Translations under genes and position numbers: made by a program | Part shown: piece after piece, positions 35,810 to 47,679 of the stretch | Layout: every line of letters begins with the position of its first letter | Position numbering within the stretch: position 1 is the stretch's first letter | Origin: Diadophis punctatus similis | Lineage: Eukaryota; Chordata; Lepidosauria; Squamata; Dipsadidae | Length of the DNA stretch: 64,000 bases | Direction of reading: 5' to 3' | Assembly (NCBI GenBank): GCA_023053685.1 | Contig: JALIGW010000005.1 | Coordinates: 25,522,501 to 25,586,500, forward strand | The notes under the pieces: model-generated | What the model was told of the DNA's origin: nothing | Databases searched by the model: none | What the model saw: the letters and a program-made list of their open reading frames with translations, nothing else

Positions 35810-36444
35810 GTTGTTGTTTTTCTTTAGAAAGTCATTTAAGTAGAAAAGCCCACCAAAAAGCCACCATAAGGTCTGTTGAGCATCTACTTTAGAGATAAGA
35901 AAGTCTGCATCTATAAATGTAGCTTGTACTCCTTGGGAAGAAAACAACTACTTGTCTGGCATATGCAAAATGTCTGCAGTCTCATAAAATGTTATTTTTT
36001 TTTCTTTATCTTGTTAGCATAATGTGGGGCTTCATTAAGCAGCCAGATGAATCATACAGTAATTGGATGTAATGAATTTAATTTTGTAATTTCTTCTCCC
36101 TAATGAAACAAGGACATATTTTATAAACAGGCAAAGTATTGTTTTGAGTTATGGACATTAAGCTAGCATTTATGCAGAAATGCATAACTGATGACTGACA
36201 GCTCTTTTTTATTTGACCTCTTGCTTTTTTAAAAAAATTTATTTACAAGGGCAAAGAATAAAGCCATCATAGAGTAAAATGTGCCTCTGTTTAAAGAAGG
36301 AGAACTCAGTTCCATTCGGCTTTCCTTTTGTCCCAGTTGTCATTCAGCAATCATTCTCCTAGATTGTGGAAGAAAGAAAAAATAAGATGCTTAAGAATTA
36401 TTGGTTTTCTTTTATGTCCCCATTCTTTTTTTCCTTTTTTGATA
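35810..36444. other. Gene-free stretch
   Basis: AT-rich with no supported gene; an A/T-run-rich segment lies at 35,990-36,240. Confidence 0.5.
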
Positions 36445-36452
36445 TGTCTGCC

Positions 36453-36517
<65 letters not shown>
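36445..36517. repeat. (TGTC)n microsatellite
   Basis: About 18 uninterrupted units. The Cys/Leu/Ser/Val frames are artefacts of the repeat. Confidence 0.97.
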
Positions 36518-36683
36518 TTTGGAAGTTCAGGGCCGAAGTATGCCTGCAGGGAAGGGTTCTATGTGCATGATAATGGCCACCATGTTGATTTTTTTACATC
36601 CATAAGGATACCCATGTAAAGCCAAAATGAATGGTCCTGATAAGTAATAATTCCTGATACAGGCTAGGCAAAAAAAAGAAATA

Positions 36684-37342
36684 TAGGTAGTTCTCATCTT
36701 ACAACAGTTTGTTTAGTGACCGTTCAAAGTTACAACAGCACAGCACTGAAAAAAGTGACTTATGACCATTTTTCACACTTACAACCATTGCAGCATCGCC
36801 ATGGTCACGTGATTAAAATTCAGAGGCTTGGCAACTGGTTCATATTTAAGATGGTTGCAGAGGGTCATGTGATCATCTTTTGCAGCGGTTTTGATAAGCA
36901 AAGTGAATGGGAAAGCTACTAACTTAACAACTGCAGTGATTCACTTAACAACTGTGGCAAGAAAGGTCATAAAATGGGGCAAAACTCACTTAACAAATGT
37001 CTCACTTAGCAACATCAATTTTGGATTCTAATGTGTCACTTAGCACAGCAGCGATTTGCTGCCTTACCGGTGCCGGTGCGCTGTGCGCGCATCTCCACAC
37101 TTCGGGCACGTGCACGCTATGCGTGCGCACCCTCTCGTGCAATTTTGCTTCTGCACATGCATGGAAGCAAAACTGGCCAAAAATTCACAGGAAAAAATGG
37201 CGACGCACGCAATGGACCGGCAGAGAGGGCTCCAGAGTGGTTGCGCAATCCGCCGCTCCCTACCAGAGCTGCGCACCGGGCAGCTCTGGCAGGAACCCAC
37301 CTCTGACTTAGCAACATCAATTTTGGGCTCAAGGACTTTCTG
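36684..37342. mobile_element. TA-target MITE (CAGGTAGTCCTC family) with nested hAT
   Basis: Begins TAGGTAGTTCTCATCTTACA (consensus CAGGTAGTCCTCGACTTAC) and ends AAGGACTTTCTG, flanked by TA. The interior matches the other copies (TTCAAAGTTACAACAGCAC, CACTTAACAACTGTGGCAAG, AAATGGGGCAAAACTCACTT). The right part is shortened and holds a hAT element at 37046-37305. Confidence 0.85.
37046..37305. mobile_element. hAT-type MITE nested in the TA MITE
   Basis: Ends CAGCAG... and GGAACCCACCTCTG, with a perfect 8-base duplication ACTTAGCA (37038-37045, 37306-37313) taken from the host MITE. The interior is CpG-rich (GCGCATCTCCACACTTCGGG), unlike its AT-rich surroundings. It must be younger than the MITE that contains it. 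Confidence 0.88.
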
Positions 37343-40300
37343 TATACAGTCCTCTAAGGGATATGTTATCTACCATGGAATTACAAGAGTCAAAATAGTC
37401 AGAAGAAAATATATGATAAGAATTGAAAGTATAAATGTTGATAATTATGCTATTTAAACAAAATCAACAATAGCTGGAGAGATGGATAAATGACGTGCAT
37501 GAGTTCTAAGCTAAATGCATAGCTATATAAATTAAATGCAGTTATTCAATATATTATTTCTAATTATATTTTCCCTATATCTACATCTTTAAAAAGCTTT
37601 CTGTCCTAAAGTAACTATTTAGAAGGTGTTTTGTTGCATTTTTTTAAAGTCAAGAATACTTTGCAAAATTAGGAAAAGTCTACAATTTAATGGATCTCCT
37701 TTACAATCTGCCTAATAGTGTGGGGATGACGTTGGATCAGATTATACCAGAATTTACTAAATCCTATCTCACTAAAAAAGTAAGTTGCTTTAAGCCATCA
37801 CAATTGAATGACAATTCAACTCACTATGATCACTAGCAGATGAAAATCTCAAAGACAGACTGCAACCTTGCGTATTTGTTCTGCAAGTTGGGCTGCTGCC
37901 TTGTTGATCATCTTCTACAATGGTCCTTCCACCTCCTTGTTTGTCCTTGCAAAGATAGGAAGTATAATGATAAAACAGTATTTGAGATATCAATAACTGA
38001 GGCCTAATTAGTGTCAAGCCAGCGGGTTTTAATTGCATAACTGAAATGCACCTCTAGATGAGTTCTTTCTATTGTAACTTGACTACCCACCTCAATGCTA
38101 ATTAATAGGAGCGAAGCTGAAAACTAAAATGCAGTTAATTTATTGTAAGTTTTATTAGGCATATAAAAGGATACCAGGAATGACTAGCTATTCGTTGCTA
38201 GAGAAACATTTCATCTATGACTCATGCCAGATTCCTTACAGATTAAGCTTGTTAATTTTACTTACCACAAACATTCTTCTCAGCACTGCTGAAGCAAGGT
38301 CCATGAGCTCTTGTCTAAAATGGATATATGAAAAGAACCAGCGCCCCCCCCCCCATGTCGTTCTCCCCCCCCCCCCCCGGACAACAGTTACATTAACTAC
38401 TTTGTCCTTTTAATTCATCTAATTACACGTGAGGTAATATCGAAAAGAGAAAGAGGGAGAAGGAGGGAGAGGGAGAGAGAGAGACCATTTACAGGCTGTG
38501 TCTTTAGTTGCTTTTCTGCAATGACACCAAGCCCATGCTTTTGTGGTCTTTTCTCGTTGTTGTTGTCTTATTAGGGTTCTTTTGTTCAGAGAGACGAACT
38601 AAAGCCATTTTCAGCAGCCAGCAAGATGAAACAGTTTCAATAAGGACACAATGTACTTGTTTAAATTACCTTTCAAAATGCTTGAAACCATTAAGGGGGA
38701 GGTACTGCAAATAAAAAAAAAGCAGGGTTTTTTTTTCTCTTTATAGTTATAATGTTTTGCCCTAATAACAGCTTTTATTTTATTATAATCCATTAGTTGA
38801 CAATATTATTCTCTGGAATATTCGGCAGCAATTTTGTTATTACCTCACACTTGGAGCACTTACTCGCAGGGCTGGAAACTACAAATCTTCATCTAATACG
38901 CTTTCAATTTTGTTAAAATCTGTATTTAACTGGTTTCACTGAGAAACATCTTGGGGAGAAGATGCTTTTAATTCGCCGCTGATTAGCTTAACGTTTGTGC
39001 CCGCTCAGGAACCACAGGACATCTCTCTCTTTCTCTTGTTCTTTTTTTGGCTATGCCATCCTTGCGATGATCTTGTAGAGCTCATTTTATTTAGTATTTT
39101 CACTTTCTTAGAATGAGAAAGCCTAATCCTGATCTTCCTATGGCTTCAGAACCATTAGCTTTTCTACCAAATGGAATACTTTAAAACTTGGTTAGTAAAA
39201 ATAAGAGTCTTGAGTCTGTTATTCTCTTCTCCCTCAACAGCCTCTTTTTAGTTGTTGTGCCGTTCTTTTAAGATTTTAAGGCTCAGAGCGGGGACTTATT
39301 ATCAATATGTGTAACTGTGGAAGCTTTTCCTGTTTGGAGATTTCTTTGCCTTTAATGCTTTTGTTTATTTTGGCTCGAGAACAGAATACAAATGATTCCA
39401 ATAAATATTGAAATAATTTGTTCAATGAGAGAAACATTTTCCCATTTAAAAAGACACCAACCACAGCTATCAGGTTTTATGAAGAATAATTGACCTTCCT
39501 GATTGGCAATAACCTGTTAACATCATCGTACAATAGCTTTGAAATTTCTCTTCAAAATAAGAAAAAGATTTATTCATCTTATCATGACATCATTAAGTTT
39601 TTTAAAATTATTCCTTCACATATTGAGTCAATGTATTTTACATAAAGTGGATGGGTTGAAGGGGGGATAATTGTTTTGTGCCTTCTAAGCTAATCTTAGG
39701 GATGTCTTTTGGCATTGAAACAGGCCAGGTTCATTTAGATTTTAAATTCTACAAACTTCTTCTGCTTAATATCCAGGAAGGCTCCAGCAGTTCTTAGAAT
39801 ATTTCATCCATGGAATGATTGATTTTCCTTATCCTACCACATGGTTATGCCTGAAATGAATAGAAAGAAATTTGAAAAATTGAGGCAAATATTGATGATG
39901 ATAATGAAGAAGCTTTTACAAAGACAAAATATATGGAAAGACAAGTCTTTCTGAAAAAGAAGCAACATGGCACATGCTTTTCATAAAGAATATGATAAGA
40001 GTGAACCATTCAATATTCAAAAATATTTAAGAAAGTCTCACATCAAACAGTCCTCAATAGATATACTTTATTATGAAAAGACAAGGAAGGGTTGAAAAGA
40101 TTTTCTAAGGGATTAATAGCTACTTAAACAAGAAACAACTGGAAATAAATAAATGCTCAGTTCCTACAATGAAGAAGTATAAGGCGTGCAGTTTTTAACT
40201 TTTCCAAAAATGATCAATGGTTTGGGTTAGATAGCCATATTTGGCAATGTACCCACGTTAAAAAAGAGTAAAAGAATGTTGAAGGGATATTTCTATCTGG

Positions 40301-40727
40301 GAAGGGAGGCAATTTAAAAGTAACAAATCTGATTAAATATAAGTATTTATAAAATTATCACATCTACCCATCTAAACTTAGAATCTGACTGGGTAGCAAC
40401 TGACTGGGAAAGCTGTAGTACAAAATGTAGGGAAATTAGAAATTCAAATTAAAACACAATTTCCATCTCTTTGGCTATTACTGGTATGGTTATGTGTTTA
40501 TAACTACTGATGGTGCAAGTTACCACACTTCAAAATAACATTACAGAGACAGAAACTTCAAAATAACATTACAGAGACAGCCCTACCCAAAAAAAGGGAG
40601 GGCTGTCAAAATTATTCTCTGAGAAAATGTCATTTTTGTAGTAAGCATAAAAGCCCAAAGATAAGTAGAAGAACTGAATATTGTTGCATTAAATGATGCA
40701 TTGTATTGAGACAGTGAATAGGGCAAT

Positions 40728-40730
<3 letters not shown>
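37343..40730. other. Gene-free stretch, partly repeat-poor
   Basis: Two C-runs (11 and 14 C) at 38,341-38,380 are set in AT-rich DNA. A GA-rich patch lies at 38,445-38,483. From about 38,500 to 39,600 no repeat family is visible and the composition is even, which could reflect conserved noncoding sequence. A 25-base direct duplication (CAAAATAACATTACAGAGAC...) occurs at 40,530-40,580. No gene supported. Confidence 0.45.
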
Positions 40731-40811
<81 letters not shown>

Positions 40812-40921
40812 TCCCTCTCCCTCTCTCTCCCTCCCTCTCCCCTCTCCCCTCTCCCCTCTCCCCTCTCCCCTCTCCCTCCCTCCCTCCCTCCCTCCCTCCC
40901 TCCCTCCCTCCCTCCCTCCCT

Positions 40922-40976
<55 letters not shown>
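40731..40976. repeat. Polypyrimidine microsatellite (CT)n-(CCCCT)n-(CCCT)n-(CT)n
   Basis: A 246-base uninterrupted C/T run: CT units, then CCCTCT variants, CCCCT units, CCCT units, and CT units again. Its strong mirror symmetry is the kind of sequence that can form triplex (H-DNA). The Ser/Leu/Pro and Arg/Glu/Gly frames are artefacts. Confidence 0.98.
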
Positions 40977-40980
<4 letters not shown>

Positions 40981-41764
40981 TAGTGGAACCCTGGATTCTT
41001 CAATGGGTCTAGTGGAGTCCATTATTCTAAGCGGAGAAGATGTAGAAATAATTTTCAAAATAGTAACACATTCACACCCATGCCAGTTTTTAATTAAAGT
41101 TTCTGTAATTTTCATACAACTCCCTAAGGGAGAAAACTCCTTGACTGAATTATTTGATTGATTTAATTACTGATATATTTTTCCCCCATTGGCTGCCATG
41201 ACTCAAATATTTGGAAGGTCCTGAAAACTTTTGTGGGATTCATCAGTGATCCAAGAGTCCTCAGCAATCATAGCAACCCAATGTGGGGATTAGACCCCTT
41301 TTCCACCTGGTTGATCAAAACTGGTCGAGAGGGAAAAGACTAAGAAGTGGATATGAGCTGTAGTCAATGCCTCTCAGAGAAAGAGGAGATATCTCTCCTC
41401 TTAAAGGGGGCTTGGTTTTCCTGCTGCTTAAGAGTCCTTGATCTAAGATCTAATTTACACTATAATTATTTTTCTATCTCTAACCTTCCTTTTGGGGAAA
41501 AGTTATTGAGACAGTGGTGGGTCTGTAACTGCCAAGAGCTCTGGAGAATATATGGATTAAATGGCTCCTTCGCAGCCTGACCATGGTCACTTTCAGGGCT
41601 TGGGGAAAGGAGGCTCTCAGGGTTTTGAAAGAAAAAACCCAGGCTCAGACTCCACCTAGAGAGGATGTAATGATTGTTGGTTTAAGGGCTGATTTATTCT
41701 GGGATTGCATCCTCTATGGCGCTACGTGAGACTGAGCCTACTCAAAAATATCAGGCTCACAGTA
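40977..41764. other. Gene-free stretch
   Basis: No supported gene or repeat family between the polypyrimidine tract and the MITE to its right. Confidence 0.5.
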
Positions 41765-42276
41765 TAGGTCAGAGGTCTCCAAACTTGGCAACTTTAAGAC
41801 TTGTGGACTTCAATTTCCAGAATTCTCCAGCCAGCTATGCTGGTTGGAGAATTCTGGGAGTTGAAGTCCACAAGTCTTAAAGTTGCCAAGTTTGGGGACC
41901 CCTGGTAAAGGTATTCCTCGACATATGGCCACAATTGAGCCCAAAATTTCTGTTGTTAGGTAAGACACTTGTTAAGTGAGTTTTGCCCCATTTTACAACC
42001 TTTCTTGCTTCAGTTGTTAAGTGAATCACTGCAGTTGATAAGTTAGTAACTCGGTTGTTAAATGAATCAGGCTTCCCAATTGACTTTGCATGACCTTGGG
42101 ACACAGCAGCAGTCATAAGTATGAACCAGTTGTCAAGCATCTGAATTTTGATCACATGATCATGGGGATGCTACAAAGGTTGTAACTGTAAAAAAACAGT
42201 CGTAAGTCACTTTTTTTAGTGCCATTGTAACTTTGCACAGTCACTAAATGAACTGTTGTAAGTCAAGGACTACCTG
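41765..42276. mobile_element. TA-target MITE (CAGGTAGTCCTC family) split near its end by a hAT
   Basis: After removal of the nested 41770-41904 element, the left end reads TA then TAGGTATTCCTCGACATATG. The right end reads GTAAGTCAAGGACTACCTG followed by TA. The interior has CACAATTGAGCCCAAAATTT, AGTGAGTTTTGCCCCATTTT and TTGATCACATGATCATGGGG. It lies in opposite orientation to the other four copies. Confidence 0.88.
41770..41904. mobile_element. Palindromic hAT-like MITE nested in the TA MITE
   Basis: Two arms, TCTCCAAACTTGGCAACTTT and its complement AAAGTTGCCAAGTTTGGGGA, with CAGAGG...CCCCTG ends. The flanking 8-mers GTATAGGT and GTAAAGGT differ at one base and derive from the first bases of the host MITE. 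It is therefore a later insertion. Confidence 0.9.
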
Positions 42277-43037
42277 TATACTATAGAAATAGTTTGCTGT
42301 TAACAATCTTCCTGGGTTTTTTTTTAACTTTGTACTGTAGTCTCTACTATTCCCTGGTGAAACTGTTCAAAAATTAACCAGGCCTGATCCCATTTTGCTT
42401 CTGATCCCAGGGAAGGTTGTCCAGATGAGAAATCCAGAATTTTAAATCTAAAATTTAATACAGGTGAGACAAGGAAAAAAGTTTTAAAAAAGAAATATAA
42501 GATAGACTAACAGTGGGCTAGCAACACTTCAGCAGCTGCATTGAGAAGGTTTGAAGAGCTTGTTTCTAGCCTACCATGGAAACCACCTGGAATTGTGCCT
42601 TCCTGCTTCCTTTCAAAAGTAGCATTTTCCAACTTGTGCCAACCTGCATTTTCTCCACTGTACTTTAATTTGATCTCAGCAATGTCTGTGCTCCTAATCT
42701 TTGTACATTGCTGCCAGGAACCAGGACACTAGTTAGTGCTCTCCCTGGTCCTTTTCAGAACATCTGTGGCTGAGGAGCTTATTGACTATAATCAAATAAT
42801 ACATGGCTTCTTAGGAATTCTTTGATTGTAGTATGTTTTAGGATAAATTCACTAGCTTCTAGGCTAAATATCAAAGTATTCTAAGAAACACAATCAGTCT
42901 TAAGGTTGTCATAACTGAAACCTCTAGCAGAATATTCCTAATCTTATTTTTTTTTTCTATGAACACACGAAAATGTGGATTTCTGTAGCCAAACTGGCCA
43001 ATCCACAGATTAGTCTAGTAAACCCAGGCTTGACTTA
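42277..43037. other. Gene-free stretch
   Basis: No supported gene; AT-rich. Confidence 0.55.
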
Positions 43038-43150
43038 TCGTATTTTTCGGAGTATAAGATGCACCTTAGTTTTGGGGGAGGAAAACAAAGGAAAAAGGCC
43101 TCTGCCTCCAAGCAATTTGCCAAACAGCAAACAGCACAGATGATATACAC

Positions 43151-43522
43151 CAGTGATGGCGAACCTATAGCACGGGTGCCACAAGTGGCACGCGGAGCCA
43201 TATTGGAGGGCACGGGAGCTCAGGTCCGGCGCGCATGTGCGCACCGGCCGGCTGATTTTCGGGCCTTCTGGGCCCACTGGGAGTCAGGAAATAGGCTGTT
43301 TCCAGCCTCCAGAGGGGGTGGGGAAGGCCGTTTTCGCCCCCCCCCAGGCTCCTAGAAGCCTGGAGAGAGCAAAAAATGGGCGTGCCATTGCATGCTGGGA
43401 GTGGGGGGGTCATACGCGCATGCGCGGGGGTGCATGGAATTATGGGTGTGGGCACGCACACACGTGATCCCACGCATCCCCCCCTTTTTGGCACGCGAAC
43501 TAAAAAAGGTTCGCCATCACTG
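43151..43522. mobile_element. hAT-type MITE (CAGTGATGGCGAACC family)
   Basis: Ends CAGTGATGGCGAACCTATAG and AAAGGTTCGCCATCACTG, an inverted pair. A perfect 8-base duplication ATATACAC flanks it (43143-43150, 43523-43530). The uninterrupted site is visible at 3446-3453 in the paralogous element. The interior is CpG-rich and non-coding. Confidence 0.95.
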
Positions 43523-43867
43523 ATATACACTGTTTGCTGTGTATTTCTGTGCATGTGTGCCTGACCCATAGAAATAGCAAAGAATTGGAGAAATGTACAT
43601 TATGCCAGAATGTTTTCTTAAATGTAGTCACACTAACTATTCCCAATTATTTAAATAGATCTACTCCAAGGTAACTAAACTCTAATACTAAACAGGACAC
43701 TGTTACATTTCATACTATACTTGTACAGAGCTGTTAAAATTAATTAAAATTTCTGGAAGTATACATTATTCTCTATTATTTAAAAGAAGATACAATAGCA
43801 CTGGGCCTCTTCAGAGCAAGCATTTATTTTAAAAAGCTTCTTTATTTTGTTAAGTTGTCTAGATTTT

Positions 43868-44011
43868 CAGGGATCTCCAACCTTGGCAACTTTAAGACTT
43901 GTGGACTTCAACTCCCAGAATTCCACAGCCAGCAAAGCTAACAAAGCTGGCTGTTGAATTCTGGGAGTTGAAGTCCACAAGTCTTAAAGTTGCCAAGGTT
44001 GGAGACCCCTG
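43868..44011. mobile_element. Palindromic hAT-like MITE (CCAACCTTGGCAAC family)
   Basis: Near-perfect palindrome: CAGGGATCTCCAACCTTGGC at the left and GCCAAGGTTGGAGACCCCTG at the right, with arms of about 60 bases. The paralogous element reads TTGTCTAGAACAAT where this one reads TTGTCTAGATTTT [insert] TCTCTAGAACAAT. The duplication is thus about TGTCTAGA/TCTCTAGA, with four extra T on the left. Confidence 0.9.
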
Positions 44012-44403
44012 TCTCTAGAACAATAATAAAGCAGTCTTTAAAAAACAAGTCTAATAATTTGAACATTCTACAGACATTTATAGTTATTCACTTACCCCCT
44101 TCCATCCAGTTCAGCAAAAAATAAAAATCTGGTGTGTCTCTCCCAGCTATTTGCCTTTGTAGTTACTTTCACTTTCATTTTCCCAAGTGGCAAACCTAAT
44201 CAGCTGTAGATCGGGAAACTGTTACTGATTTGCTTGGCTTTACAGGCTCTTCCCTCTTTCCTGCAAGCAGGTAAATTGCTGGAAGACATAGGCCAAAGGA
44301 TGGGGGTGGCTGGGTGGGTGGGGCTGCATTCGGTGTATAAGACACACCCAAGTTTTCACCTTCTTTTGGGGGGTAAAAAGGTGCGTCTTATACTCCGATA
44401 GGG

Positions 44404-45130
44404 TAGATAATACATCTAAGTATTTCCATACTGCCTTAAACTTGGGTACCTTACACTTAAGGTCTGAAATTATAGCATCTGAAGGTTAGATTTGGACAAG
44501 ATTATTTATAATATTATTCCTAAAATACATATTTCAAATTTTCCATGACCTCTGGGGATTTTACCCACTAGGAAGAGAATTGATTTGTCCTAATAACAAA
44601 ATGATTCTTTAGTGGTGATTTCTACACTGTTCTGCATATCCTATTTTTTCATAAGGAAAATGCTGTTGCTGTTGTTCGATTTTTATCCCACCTTTATATT
44701 TCGTCAATTTAAGGTGGTGAACATACCTAATACTCCTGCTTCCTATTTTCCCCAGACTAAATGTTAGCATGCTTATGATTAATTGTGATACACCTTTAAT
44801 GCTGGGACAATTAAGCTAAAATTCCAATAAATAATAAAATGATAAGGTTTAGCAGCTTTTTATCTACATAGTCCACAGGATATTTCAGCATCATAGTCTA
44901 CAGGATATTTCAGCATCATCAACTGTTCTTTTATTCGCTATATCTATATGTTGTTCAACATATGAACATATTAGATGGAAAGTTCTTTTTCATGGCAACA
45001 TGCTGACAAAACATGGCGCTTTGTTCAACAAATGATCCATTTTAATCCACAATATGATTTCAGACTTCTCTAATTTGGTGGCCTTCAACTATAAATGGAT
45101 TCCATCAAATTGTATGTGTATTAACTTGTA
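44404..45130. other. Gene-free stretch
   Basis: Contains a tandem duplication of about 27 bases (ACAGGATATTTCAGCATCAT twice) near 44,870-44,920. No gene supported. Confidence 0.5.
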
Positions 45131-45512
45131 CCGGTATCCTCAACTTACAACAATACTTTCAATGACTGTTTGAAGTTACAATGGCAATGGAAAAGTAACC
45201 TACGACCATTTTTCACATTTACAACCATTGCAGTATCCCCGTGATCATGTGATCAAAATTCAGATTTTGGCGACTGGCACATATTTATGACGGTTTCCCA
45301 GGGTCTTGTGATCCCCTTTTGTGACCTTCTGGCAAGCAAAGCCAATGGGGAAGCCAGATTCACTTAACAACTGTGTTACTAACTTAATAATTAATGCAGT
45401 GATTCACTTAACAACTGTGGCAAGAAAAGTTGTAAAATGGGGCAAAATTCACTGAATTTGCTTAGCAACAGAAAATTTGGTTTGAATTGTTGTCATAAGT
45501 CGAGGACTACTA
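45131..45512. mobile_element. TA-target MITE (CAGGTAGTCCTC family)
   Basis: Left end CCGGTATCCTCAACTTACAA, right end CATAAGTCGAGGACTACTA, TA on both sides. The interior is shared with the other copies. It is fairly diverged at the tips and hence older than the copy at 47926. Confidence 0.82.
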
Positions 45513-45558
45513 TAATTTGGTTGCAATACCAATATACCAATGTTTTGTTGGTCTAAAC

Positions 45559-45807
45559 CAGGGGTCAGCAACCCGCGGCTCTGGAGCCGCATGTGGCTCT
45601 TTCATCCCTCTGCTGCAGCTCCCTGTCGCCAATTGGCTCCACAATTGATAGGGCTTTCGGTTACGACAGGGAAAGGAAAAAGGATGCCGCGCTAGGAGGA
45701 GACTCTATGGTGGGGGAACCGGACCTCCAGTTGGCTCCAGAATTGAACAGGGGGCTTCTGGTTAGGACCTTTGTGGCTCTTTGAATGTTTAAGGTTGCCG
45801 ACCCCTG
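45559..45807. mobile_element. hAT-type MITE (CAGGGGTCAGCAACC family)
   Basis: Ends CAGGGGTCAGCAACCCGCGG and AGGTTGCCGACCCCTG with a perfect 8-base duplication GTCTAAAC (45551-45558, 45808-45815). A 63-codon frame inside has no recognisable domain. Confidence 0.94.
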
Positions 45808-45815
45808 GTCTAAAC

Positions 45816-47679
45816 AGTTTTTTAAAGGCTTTATTTTGTTTCTTAATGTAACAGGTTTTAAAATAAATCATGGCAATTTCCTATTATGTTTCATTATTGT
45901 TGATCAGATAAGTATAATGTTGAAGAGAAGTTATAGCTGAAAATAATAAAGGAATTCAAAACATGATTTCCCCCCATAATTTGAGAGAATATTTTATTAT
46001 TTCTATTGCTCTGACAACTGATATTTTTTTTCTTTCAGTGTTTGTGTGTTTGTGTGTTTTAAGGGAACATAGCAAATTACACATATGGCAGCTAGTCAAA
46101 AAGATTTCAATACCTTCACAAAATTTAGCTTTTTAACCAAATTTGTACTTTTCTCTGAAAGGCTTTGCTCATGCAAATATAGAGAAGCCATAGAGAACGA
46201 GAATAAATAGCTCTTTTGATATTCTTTGGCTAAGGTCAGCCTTTTACTGAACCAAAACTATTTGGGCACTGTTGCTTCCATGTGTTTGACCACTGAAAGC
46301 CATGTGTAGCCATTAGAAATAAAAGCAAAATCAACAGGGTTTCATTAAAACAGCAAGCAATCAGGGCTACAGCACTTGCTTAATTACAGTTTCAGTAGCA
46401 TTTGCTTTAATTGGAAAGAATAAAAGAAGTGAAGTGGAGTGAATGAAGAAATTAGCATATCTATCACATACATGTTGTCACAATGTACCGTGGCCTTAAA
46501 GCGCTGTTTGCTCTTTAGTATCTCGGGAGCTTTGTGGAACTCGGGGGGGGGGGGGATAGGGAAAGCCAATTAGCAAATAATCAGATTGCACCTTTGTGAA
46601 ATTCTAATTAAAGTTTCTTATAATGTTGAGAATGTGCTTTTAAACCTCTTTATTAGATATAATTTAGAACATATTTGTTCATTATAATGGTGGGACATAA
46701 TGCATAGAGGACATGAATAGCAAAGCCAGCTCTTTATTGTTTGGTGTTTGCTATGCATCTCCAATAAAGAATGCCTTTCATATCTGCAAAGTTAGGCTAA
46801 TAACTCAGCACCCTACAAAATTAGAAGAATAATTAGGAGAATAATTAGGAGAATAATTAGGAGAATAATATTTATTATGGTCTGAGACTAGGAGCCTATA
46901 AAGATGCTATCAGAGATAGACAATGCCTGACCCATGAACTAAAAAGGAAAAAAGGGAGGCAAAGAAAATCATAAGCATATTATATGTATAAGTATAAAAG
47001 CTGTGACACAGCAGCTAGGTGTCTTAATGAAAGATTTATTTTAAAATCATTTATTTGTTCGTTAGCTTAGAGTCATGGAACTAGAGGGATTCTTGCATAC
47101 AATGTAGTTGAATAGCTTGCTTAATGCATACACTGCGGTATAAAAAATTAACTCTTAAAATTCACTATTTATTCTTCACATTTTTCCTATGTAGAGATTT
47201 CAAGTTTGGCATATCTGTGTTCCTGCAGAAAAGCAGGTAGTCCTTTTATTTAAAAACAATAATAACACAGCCCTAGTTTTTTTTTTCTTTTGAGTTCATT
47301 AATCCCACACACATTTGACTTTGAGTTAACCTTCCTGATGCTGTGTTTCATTTTGCCTCACAATACTGTCTTGTTTAGCATTTAGGAATGTCACTTGTTA
47401 AATTAATATTACTTAATTTATTAGATTATTGAGGAATATAGGAGAAGTAGTTGACTCCTTGTTCCTGAGACAAAAAGGACAGGGTAATTGTCAAAAAACC
47501 ATGAAGCCTACAACACTTAGAGTAGCTTTTTGGTCAGAATGTCACCAACAAGATAGACTAAAAGAATCTCCGGCACAAGTGTTGCACTAAATAAAATAAG
47601 AAAAAACCACTAGCAAATAATTGTATTACATTTGTTTGGATCAATGATATGCCATCTCCATCAAAGACCAGTGTCTGTA
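45816..47679. other. Gene-free stretch, partly repeat-poor
   Basis: About 46,300-46,800 has no repeat signature and contains TAATTA/ATTA-rich motifs and unique sequence, a look often seen in conserved noncoding DNA. A small 12-base tandem (AATTAGGAGAAT) lies near 46,828-46,868. A G-run of 13 occurs at about 46,542-46,554. No gene supported. Confidence 0.4.

Larger units (their letters stand above)
43038..44403. mobile_element. TA-target DNA transposon (CCGTATTTTTC family) with two nested hATs
   Basis: The left end TCGTATTTTTCGGAGTATAA is the complement of the right-end segment GTGCGTCTTATACTCCGA, followed by a degraded tip; TA flanks are visible. It is collinear with the copy at 3337-4271 (shared TTAGTTTTGGGGGAGGAAAA, TGTTTGCTGTGTATTTCTGT, GGCCTCTTCAGA and more). 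It carries two insertions absent from that copy. Confidence 0.85.

Noticed and set aside
40583..41003. Arg/Glu-rich and Ser/Leu/Pro-rich frames
   Set aside because: Translations of a polypyrimidine microsatellite on both strands.
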